From: a virus
DNA length: 37,264 nt
Virus record (IMG/VR): IMGVR_UViG_3300035070_000157
Span: 1-37,264 of that record
Strand: one strand, 5' to 3'
Shown here: piece by piece, positions 15,296 through 22,596 of the stretch
Layout of the letters: the number at the start of each line of letters is the position of its first letter
Position numbering within the stretch: position 1 is the stretch's first letter
Translations under genes and position numbers: made by a program
The notes under the pieces: generated by a model
Database searches by the model: none
The model's input: only the letters and a program-made list of their open reading frames with translations
What the model was told of the DNA's origin: nothing

Positions 15296-15486
15296 GCTTT
15301 GCGGTCGTGCTTCTGCCGAACGCACTTGCCCCGCTGACGGCAACCAGAGGTTACTGACTGAGACCGGCAAGTCTCCAAGTGACCTAGCCCTGCACTGATT
15401 ACAATTTGACCCGATACGTCGGACAATCTTTTGGAAAAGACGAAGGCGAAAAGAAACCTTTTAATCTTATTCAAATGGAGACTGAC
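15296..15486 (+). other. Capsid leader region without a + strand gene
   Basis: About 190 bases between a terminator and the capsid start. It must hold the capsid promoter if the terminator works, but I cannot identify a promoter consensus. Possible hairpins are TTGCC (15326-15330) with GGCAA (15339-15343) and GAGAC (15360-15364) with GTCTC (15371-15375); CTTGCC (15325-15330) can also pair GGCAAG (15366-15371). The minus strand carries an open frame of 62 codons (15286-15474) with a cysteine-rich end. Confidence 0.6.
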
Positions 15487-16491
15487 ATGGCCTTTGGCGA
15501 TGCATCAAGTCCAGTACGCTTTGGTAAAGGCGCGACGTCTGGTGGCTCACTAGACAACCGTAGCCTGTACCTTGATATCTTTGGTGGTGAAGTTCTCACC
15601 GCTTTTGACAACGCGACTGTGACCCTCGACAAGCACACCGTGAAATCACTCAACGGTGGTGCTAAAAGTTACCGCTTCCCGAAAACTTGGAAAGCAACCA
15701 GTGAATACCATACTCCTGGGCAAGAAATGCTCGGCAATGATTTCACAACAAGCGAACTGACAATCAACGTAGATGACATTCTTGTGTCTCACTACGCGAT
15801 TGCAGACCTCGACCGCATCTTGTCACACTTTGACATGCGTTCTATCATCTCAGCCGAGATGGGTCGCGCTCTTGCTAAAGTGTTTGACCAGAACGTGTTC
15901 CGTCAGATGATCCTTGCAGCCCGTCAAGCGGCTGTGTCACCATTTCCTGGTGGTTCATCGATAACTGACACTGGTCTCGCACCATCTGCCAGTGGTGTAT
16001 ACGACGGTAAGGAGTGGATCGAAGCGATCCGCAACGCCAACATCGTACTGTTCAACAAAGACGTCCCAGAGGACATGCCTAGGTATCTCGCTGTGACAAC
16101 TGAAGTCTTTGACGCGATCAAGTATGCTCAAGACGCTAGCAATCAGTACCTCGTTCTGAACCGTGACTTCGCGGGTCAGCCGAATTCGGGTGGTGTTGCT
16201 GGTCGTGCTGACACGATGGTAATTGACGGTGTGACGATCTGCAAATCGCGGAACATTCCGACTTCCGACGAGACGTCAACTGCGACTGTCTACAGCAAGT
16301 ATCGGGCGAACTACACGAACACCGTTGGTGTCATGTGGTGTCCGCAATCTGTTGCGACCGTCAAGCTGCTTGACATCAGCATGGAAACTGAGCGCGACGT
16401 GCGTCGTTTGGAAGACTTTATGGTCTCCAAAATGTTCGTCGGTCACGGTACTATGCGTCCAGAAATGGCAATTGAGTTCAAGTCAGCTTAA
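15487..16491 (+). CDS. Major capsid protein (T7 gp10-like)
   Basis: A 334-residue shell protein with the HK97-type fold expected for T7 gp10 relatives (345 in gp10A). Supporting text: LDIFGGEVLTAFDNATVT, KTWKATSEYHTPGQEMLG (the E-loop-like region), DDILVSHYAIADLDRIL, SHFDMRSIISAEMGRALAK, and YRANYTNTVGVMWCPQSV near the end. The open frame runs back to 15406, but ATG 15487 (MAFGDASSPV) has ATGGAG 6 bases upstream and gives the normal start. No frameshift signal for a longer capsid form (as T7 10B) is apparent: the stop at 16489-16491 is followed directly by a hairpin and terminator. Confidence 0.95.
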   Translation: MAFGDASSPVRFGKGATSGGSLDNRSLYLDIFGGEVLTAFDNATVTLDKHTVKSLNGGAKSYRFPKTWKATSEYHTPGQEMLGNDFTTSELTINVDDILVSHYAIADLDRILSHFDMRSIISAEMGRALAKVFDQNVFRQMILAARQAAVSPFPGGSSITDTGLAPSASGVYDGKEWIEAIRNANIVLFNKDVPEDMPRYLAVTTEVFDAIKYAQDASNQYLVLNRDFAGQPNSGGVAGRADTMVIDGVTICKSRNIPTSDETSTATVYSKYRANYTNTVGVMWCPQSVATVKLLDISMETERDVRRLEDFMVSKMFVGHGTMRPEMAIEFKSA

Positions 16492-16497
16492 TTGTGC

Positions 16498-16562
16498 GCG
16501 GCAAATGAGCCGCCGATCTAAGGGGCATCTGCGGGTAATTCCGTGGGTGTCCCTTTTTTTTT
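16498..16562 (+). terminator. Hairpin plus strong terminator after the capsid gene
   Basis: First a small hairpin, GCGGC (16498-16502) with GCCGC (16509-16513). Then AAGGGGCA (16520-16527) pairs with TGTCCCTT (16548-16555), with an inner GCGG/CCGT stem, and a long T run follows (16554-16562). It is in the position of the T7 late terminator downstream of gene 10. Confidence 0.88.
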
Positions 16563-16579
16563 GAATTTGGAGAAACGTC

Positions 16580-17176
16580 ATGCTGACCAAGATCGAAGCA
16601 GTCAACATCATCTTGAATGTCATTGGTGAAACACCGGTGTCTAGTTTGGCTAGTGGATTACCCGACGCTGAAGCCGCCGAACTCAAACTGGACCAGACGG
16701 TCAAAGAGGTGCTGGCGAAAGGCTGGCAGCAAAACTCAGAACTAGGCATCACGCTTAGTCGAAACAGTGACAACGAAATCATGGTCCCTGACCAGTACCT
16801 CCGAGTGGACACAGTTGGCGACGATAAGGACGTAAACGTGACGGTCCGCAAGCAGGACGGTAAACGCAAACTGTTTGATATCGGCAAGTATGTCTACACC
16901 TTCGACCGTGATCTAAAGGTAGACGTATTGATCTCGCTAGATTTCGATGCGCTAAACTTTGAGTTACAGAACTACATCGCATTCCGTGCGGCCCGTAAGT
17001 TCCAAGAGAGTGCTATGGGCAGCACATTGCTGGACAGTTTTGCCGCTCGACAAGAGCAAGAAGGCTATGCGGCTCTGATGGACATGGAAGCCGAAAATGA
17101 AGACAACAACATTCTGACTAGCAGTGCGTACATGTCTTACGCGACCTACCGCAACTCACCGATATCGGGGAGATAA
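16580..17176 (+). CDS. Tail tubular protein A (T7 gp11-like)
   Basis: A 198-residue adaptor, nearly the same length as T7 gp11 (196), that would form the ring joining portal to nozzle. The N-terminal helix IEAVNIILNVIGETPVSSL, AAELKLDQTVKEVLAKGW (rings of helices) and the later FRAARKFQESAMGS segment follow the family. TTGGAGAA (16566-16573) supports ATG 16580. It starts a new unit just after the capsid terminator and is followed 2 bases later by tail tubular B. Confidence 0.93.
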   Translation: MLTKIEAVNIILNVIGETPVSSLASGLPDAEAAELKLDQTVKEVLAKGWQQNSELGITLSRNSDNEIMVPDQYLRVDTVGDDKDVNVTVRKQDGKRKLFDIGKYVYTFDRDLKVDVLISLDFDALNFELQNYIAFRAARKFQESAMGSTLLDSFAARQEQEGYAALMDMEAENEDNNILTSSAYMSYATYRNSPISGR

Positions 17177-17178
17177 CA

Positions 17179-19497
17179 ATGGGTAAACTAGTCCAACAAG
17201 CGATCAAAACGCTATACCAAGGTGTCAGCCGACAGCCCGACCCTGTGAGGCTCCCAGGACAAGTACAAGAAGCAGAGAACGTATTGGTCTCAGTGGTCAA
17301 CGGGGGCGTCGAAAGCCGTCCATCTAGCCGACACATTTCGAACATCGCTAGTATTTCTGCTAGTCACAAACCGGCGATCTATGCGTATGCGCGTGACACC
17401 GCCGAACAATATATGATCGTGGTGAACAACAATACGATCAAAGTGTTTGATCTTGATGGCGTCGAAAAGACCGTCACCACGCCAAACGGTGTGGGTTACA
17501 TCACGGGTGCGGAACGAGACGATGTGTCTTTCGTGACACTTGCAGATTACACCGTCATTGCCAACGCGCAGAAAACTGTGGCGATGACTGCCAGCACCTA
17601 CACCGATCCGTACAAAGCGTTGATCAACTGTCGGACCACGAACAATGCGACTAGTTATTCAATCAGCATAACGACGGGTGGATCGACTAGTACCATTTGG
17701 TCTTACAGTGGGAACTCTATTAGTGGCACTGAAGTCCAATCGAACATCAATTCGAACATCTCGTTGCCCTCTGGGTTTACCCACACGGTACTCGACCAGA
17801 CCATCCTGATCCAAGGGAACGCAGCGTTCACAATCGCACACGCTGGCTCGGACGCGACGTATGGTCCGTGGAGCATGACTGAGGTCGTTTCGAAACGAGA
17901 ATACTTACCGCTGACTGCACCTACCGGATACAACATTCGCGTCGGTGCAAACGTGGACGGCGAACAGTTTGGCTACTGGGCCAAGTTTGATCCCGACGAA
18001 GGCGGTTGGGTCGAAAGTGCCGATCCTTATGCTGACAATGCGTTTGACGCCACGACCATGCCGCACTTTCTTATTCGAAACGCTGATGGAACCTTTACGT
18101 TTAAACAAGGAACCTACGCTAGTCGGATCGCTGGTGACATCGAAACGGTCCCTGATCCAGACTTTGTGGGATCGAAGGTTACCGCATTGTTTTACCACCG
18201 CAACCGTCTAGGATTTGTGTCTGGCGAAACGGTGTTCTTCAGTCAGTCCGGTAAGTACTTTACTTTTTGGCCTGACTTTTCGACACAATCATTAGACAGC
18301 GATGGGTTTGGACTAACAGTGTCCTCAGACACGGTGAACAATTTGGTCCACGCTACAGCGTTTCGTAAGTCACTCTTTCTGACATCCGACAAGGCACAAT
18401 TCGAAGTCAGCGGGTCCGAGAAGCTGGCCCCATCGACTGCCAGTGTGGATCGCGCAACGACCTATCTGACAGAACCAAAGTGCCGCCCGATTACGCTTGG
18501 TAACACGCTGTACTTTGCGGCTCAGTCGGGCAGAGACGCAGTGGTCTTTGAGTATCAATACGATGACACGTCGGTGTCAAACGTCGCTCAAGACATTACA
18601 CTTCACGCATTGTCGTATGTCCCTGCACCCATCGTAAGAATGACCGGCGATCCGACTAATGATCTCATATTTGTCCTCAGTGAGTCAGAACCAAACGCAC
18701 TCTACTGCTACAAGATGTACATGGACGGAAACACCAAGGCCCAATCAGCTTGGACCAAATGGACCTTTGGGACCGGCTCAGTCATTAAGTTCATGCAGAT
18801 CATCAACGGTGAACTGTTCATGGTCCTGACGCGCAACGGTGCGACTGTCTTTGAGAAAATCTTCTTGCGCTACGAGTTGTCAAACGAAAAGCACCCGTAC
18901 CAGATCAGCATGGATCGTCAGGTATCACTGACGGGAACCTATGCCGCCGGTACGGGTCTGACCACTTGGACCACTCCGTATCCGCACCAAGACGCCGCGA
19001 CCGTTGTGCTGTCTACCGACTTTACGACCGGCCTCGTTGGTGAAGTTCTAAACGTCTCGCACCCGACTAGCACAACGATCACAGCGGTTGGAGACTTTAG
19101 CACCGGTGCAGCTATCGTTGGGACCACGTTCACCTCTCGCGTAGTCCTCTCGAAGCTGTATCCGCGTGATCCTCAAAGTCAGCAAACGACTATTACCACG
19201 GGCCGCTTTCAGTTGAAAAACATGAAGTTCAACTTCAAGGACACGGGTCATTTCAAGGTGCAAGTCACCGCTGACTTTCGAGCCGCAAAGACCTTTCAGT
19301 TCACGGGACGGATCGTCGGGTCTGGAGCCAACCTGATTGGTGTCCCTGCGATTGCCCCCTTGGGGTCATTTAAGTGTCCTGTGATGTCACGATCAGACAC
19401 CGTCGAAATACAAATACTCAATGACACAGAGAAACCCATGAACATCACGTCGATAGATTACACAGGATTGTTCAACGAAATTACGAGAGCGGGGTAA
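17179..19497 (+). CDS. Tail tubular protein B / nozzle (T7 gp12-like)
   Basis: A 772-residue tail nozzle (T7 gp12 has 794). The opening IKTLYQGVSRQPDPVRLPGQ followed by SVVNGGVESRPSS is the typical gp12 start. Later DVSFVTLADYTVIAN, LFYHRNRLGFVSGETVFFSQ and AFRKSLFLTSDKAQFEVSG are beta-propeller signatures of the nozzle. It forms the tail channel and carries the fibres with gp11. Only 2 bases separate it from the gp11-like gene, so the two are co-expressed. Confidence 0.95.
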   Translation: MGKLVQQAIKTLYQGVSRQPDPVRLPGQVQEAENVLVSVVNGGVESRPSSRHISNIASISASHKPAIYAYARDTAEQYMIVVNNNTIKVFDLDGVEKTVTTPNGVGYITGAERDDVSFVTLADYTVIANAQKTVAMTASTYTDPYKALINCRTTNNATSYSISITTGGSTSTIWSYSGNSISGTEVQSNINSNISLPSGFTHTVLDQTILIQGNAAFTIAHAGSDATYGPWSMTEVVSKREYLPLTAPTGYNIRVGANVDGEQFGYWAKFDPDEGGWVESADPYADNAFDATTMPHFLIRNADGTFTFKQGTYASRIAGDIETVPDPDFVGSKVTALFYHRNRLGFVSGETVFFSQSGKYFTFWPDFSTQSLDSDGFGLTVSSDTVNNLVHATAFRKSLFLTSDKAQFEVSGSEKLAPSTASVDRATTYLTEPKCRPITLGNTLYFAAQSGRDAVVFEYQYDDTSVSNVAQDITLHALSYVPAPIVRMTGDPTNDLIFVLSESEPNALYCYKMYMDGNTKAQSAWTKWTFGTGSVIKFMQIINGELFMVLTRNGATVFEKIFLRYELSNEKHPYQISMDRQVSLTGTYAAGTGLTTWTTPYPHQDAATVVLSTDFTTGLVGEVLNVSHPTSTTITAVGDFSTGAAIVGTTFTSRVVLSKLYPRDPQSQQTTITTGRFQLKNMKFNFKDTGHFKVQVTADFRAAKTFQFTGRIVGSGANLIGVPAIAPLGSFKCPVMSRSDTVEIQILNDTEKPMNITSIDYTGLFNEITRAG

Positions 19498-19502
19498 ACA
19501 TC

Positions 19503-20078
19503 ATGTGTGATCCAATAACAGCCGGTCTGATGGGCTTGCAGATGATGAACGCACAGGCGGCTGAACGTGCTGCTATCACTCAAGCTAACCAAGCGGCTGA
19601 AAGAGCCAACGCGCAGTTACAGCAAGAATACGCAGCGGCCCAAGCGCAAACCAAAGCCGAATATCAAGAAACCAACAGGCAAATGGCTGACGAACAGTCA
19701 CGCGATTTTGACGAAAAGTCAGACGCTCTTCGTGCAGCTAATGAATCGCTAGGCACAATGAGGGCAACCGAAACAGCGTTGTCCGACGCAAGTCTTGGTA
19801 CGATCCTGTTTGAGGAAGCCTATGGGAATGCGTTGAACTATACGAGGCTCGACAAGACCAGCCAGAACGCGCTGTTGGCACTCGAAAGTCAAAAAGATGC
19901 TGCCAAGCAGAACTACATTAGTCGTACTACGCTGGCTCAAAATCAGACAACCAATACGCTGGCTGAAGTGTCTGCACGTAAAACCACGGCGAAACTCCAG
20001 AAGACGTCCACCATGTTGTCGATTGGTGCGAATGCTTACGGACAACAACAAACACTGAACGCGATCAAGGGAAATTAA
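19503..20078 (+). CDS. Internal virion protein B (T7 gp14-like)
   Basis: A 191-residue protein (T7 gp14 has 196) right after the nozzle gene. It opens MCDPITAGLMGLQMMNAQAA and continues as long Ala/Gln/Glu-rich helices (QQEYAAAQAQTKAEYQETNR). In T7, gp14 is ejected first and forms the outer-membrane pore of the DNA conduit. A short hydrophobic stretch is present only near the N-terminus. Assigned by gene order, size and helical composition. Confidence 0.85.
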   Translation: MCDPITAGLMGLQMMNAQAAERAAITQANQAAERANAQLQQEYAAAQAQTKAEYQETNRQMADEQSRDFDEKSDALRAANESLGTMRATETALSDASLGTILFEEAYGNALNYTRLDKTSQNALLALESQKDAAKQNYISRTTLAQNQTTNTLAEVSARKTTAKLQKTSTMLSIGANAYGQQQTLNAIKGN

Positions 20079-20079
20079 A

Positions 20080-22587
20080 ATGGCTAGAATGGCACGGTCT
20101 CAGACCAACTATCGTGGAGCCACTGGTGGTCTCGCTGGTGTCAAAACTCAATCGTTTGCTCAACAAGTTCCCGAAATACAGAGCCAAGGTGCTGGGCTAG
20201 ACCCGTTTCGCGGCGACCTTACGAATGCCTTTAATCAGTTCTTTGGTTCCGTTTCGCAAAGCATTGGTACTTTTCAAGACGCACACTTCCAGAACCAAAA
20301 GATCGAAGCGCAAGAATACGCAGTAGATATGAAGAAACAAGCGACTGTCTCCGCGACTGATTACTACATGGAGAACCCAAAGTCTCGCGATGTAGGAGCA
20401 GCGTTGAGTACTACAAGTCCCGAACAACAGGGAAATAAACATTTCGTTGACACCTTTAAGTCTAGCCTTGGTGCAAACATTGGGTCACGGATGTACAGCG
20501 ACTTTGCCCTCGCGCAAGCGCAACGTGCACCTAGCACTTTCGAAGCGAATGCCTCGCAGTATTGGCAAGACAATTACAAAGATGGCACTGGTGACCCAAC
20601 AGTAGACATGGCTATGCAGACCGCTTGGGCTTCTAACTACGAGACCCAACGGGTCACCGCCGCGCAAGAAACTGTTAGACGTCAAAAGGCGGCGTCCGAT
20701 CTAGAGTATCGACGGTCGATCTACAACAAGATGGCCCAGCCTGAGATCACGGCAGCGGCGTTCAATTCGATCCTTAAAGGTGGTACATCACGGGCTGGTG
20801 AAACGACCGGTCAACTCCAAGCCAGAAACTTGGGGATCATGGTGAACGCTGCGATGACCGGACGTATGTCACAGAACGGGATCGCTAAATTCATTGCTCA
20901 TATGAACCACCAAGCGCAAGATCCAATGGACCCGTCTGCACCTCAGATGCCGTCAATCGCTCAGAAGTTCCCCATCATGAGTGCGAAAGCAGAGACCTCG
21001 TTGATGGATGCTGTGCAACGAAACACGACAATGGCGGGACAACAGGCGTTCTCTCAGATGTCCTCAGATTTCAACACCACGTTGACAAACACTCAGGACG
21101 AATACGCAAAGCTAGCACTGATTGGGAACAGAGGGTCTGCCGTAGTCGCAAAGATGCAGAATACTCCAGGGATTTCCATGACGCAGATCGCTGCGTTCAA
21201 AAAAGACCTCAACACAGAACGCTCAAAGCTTGCTGAATACCATTTCAATCAGGTCGCAATGAACAACGTGGCTAATGGATTGCCACCCGCACCATCCTAT
21301 GATCCATCCGAAAACAAATCCGCATCCCTAGATTGGCTTAATCGTAATGCACCAATGGGTGTCGATGGCGCGTCAGTAAAGGCTGGGGCGTTCTTGAAAA
21401 ATCACGTTCAGACTTTCGGCGCGGGTAATTTCCCTAAGAATGTACAACAGAAGTTTGCGTCACACCTGACGTCGGGCGATCCAGCACAGCAATCATACGC
21501 ATTGGAAGCCTTGATGATTGCCGATCCGACCGGCGCAAGTCTAGCCTCATTGTTACCAAAGAACGACTTTGCTGCAAAACTCGGTGCAGAGGCGGCGTTT
21601 ATCGAAATGCGGAATGGTGCATCCCCACAAGCTGCCGCTGCCAAGACTTTTAATCCAGGTTTTATTGAAGCAATGCAGCAACTAGACGGCAAAGGCATGG
21701 GTGAAATCCTAGTGCCTGATGCCGCTAATGAACGTGAACGTGAGCAAACTGTCACTGAACTGTTTAACGAAGACGCAATGGGCGCGATGATACAGCGTCA
21801 GCTTTTAAATGAGTGGCGATTTACAGGTTTATGGTCATCAATTAGTGGGATTGACATTGAGACTCAACGTAAACTGAGGGCGGCTGGTAAAGTGTACGTG
21901 GCCTATCAGATGTCGCAAGATCGTGACTACAGTACTGAGGATGTCCAACAAGCGGCATTCAACGCCGTGTCAAATCAAATGTGGGTTCAAAATGGCATCG
22001 TAAAGTCTGGACGGCAAGCGACCAACACGGCTGGTGGTATCGTGCTGGGCAAAGAGGTTCTCAACACAGCCACCGGAGAAGTCGAAGACACCGTCGCGAC
22101 CTTAGAGAATGACATATTGAACATTGAAAATGGTGCGTTTTCGATCTTCACTGAAGGTACACTTACAGCGAAACCTATACCACGGCTCGGAGATAACTCA
22201 CAGATCGTGGTTAACCAAAACGGAATGCCCGTATCACTTCAAGTCGGTCAAGCGATACAAGTAGACAGCCGGTATCACCCGTCCGGTAAAGAGCGTGGCT
22301 TTTTGTCTAACTCAGCGAATTGGGAATACAGCCAGACTTTCACGGGTGATCTTGCACTAGATCGTGCAGCCGCCGTGGCAATCTTTGGACCAGGAATTCG
22401 TTTAGAGCCAATCTATAACGGTCAAAATGGGGCGATTGGTGAGTACGAATTGATTGTCATGCCAAGATTTATTGGAACACCTAAATTGACTCAGGCAGAC
22501 ATTGAGCGTCTCGCTCTTACGCCGCGTGAGTATCAACCCACCCGCTATGGTAGTGGTGGTCCCAAGCCATTTTACTTAGTTAAATAG
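20080..22587 (+). CDS. Internal virion core protein (T7 gp15-like)
   Basis: An 835-residue, largely helical protein (T7 gp15 has 747) between the gp14-like and the lysozyme-like virion genes. The N-terminus is Gln/Ala-rich (SQTNYRGATGGLAGVKTQSF), and the middle contains repeated helical blocks such as QQKFASHLTSGDPAQQSYAL. In T7, gp15 forms a tube in the periplasm during DNA ejection. AAGGGA before ATG 20080 supports the start. No enzymatic motif is seen. Assigned mainly by order and size. Confidence 0.85.
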   Translation: MARMARSQTNYRGATGGLAGVKTQSFAQQVPEIQSQGAGLDPFRGDLTNAFNQFFGSVSQSIGTFQDAHFQNQKIEAQEYAVDMKKQATVSATDYYMENPKSRDVGAALSTTSPEQQGNKHFVDTFKSSLGANIGSRMYSDFALAQAQRAPSTFEANASQYWQDNYKDGTGDPTVDMAMQTAWASNYETQRVTAAQETVRRQKAASDLEYRRSIYNKMAQPEITAAAFNSILKGGTSRAGETTGQLQARNLGIMVNAAMTGRMSQNGIAKFIAHMNHQAQDPMDPSAPQMPSIAQKFPIMSAKAETSLMDAVQRNTTMAGQQAFSQMSSDFNTTLTNTQDEYAKLALIGNRGSAVVAKMQNTPGISMTQIAAFKKDLNTERSKLAEYHFNQVAMNNVANGLPPAPSYDPSENKSASLDWLNRNAPMGVDGASVKAGAFLKNHVQTFGAGNFPKNVQQKFASHLTSGDPAQQSYALEALMIADPTGASLASLLPKNDFAAKLGAEAAFIEMRNGASPQAAAAKTFNPGFIEAMQQLDGKGMGEILVPDAANEREREQTVTELFNEDAMGAMIQRQLLNEWRFTGLWSSISGIDIETQRKLRAAGKVYVAYQMSQDRDYSTEDVQQAAFNAVSNQMWVQNGIVKSGRQATNTAGGIVLGKEVLNTATGEVEDTVATLENDILNIENGAFSIFTEGTLTAKPIPRLGDNSQIVVNQNGMPVSLQVGQAIQVDSRYHPSGKERGFLSNSANWEYSQTFTGDLALDRAAAVAIFGPGIRLEPIYNGQNGAIGEYELIVMPRFIGTPKLTQADIERLALTPREYQPTRYGSGGPKPFYLVK

Positions 22588-22596
22588 GAAATTCAA

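Noticed and set aside
15406-15486. Extended N-terminus of the capsid protein
   Set aside because: ATG 15487 is preceded by ATGGAG at 6 bases, and capsid proteins of this group begin at MA-type starts; the extension would cover the leader region.
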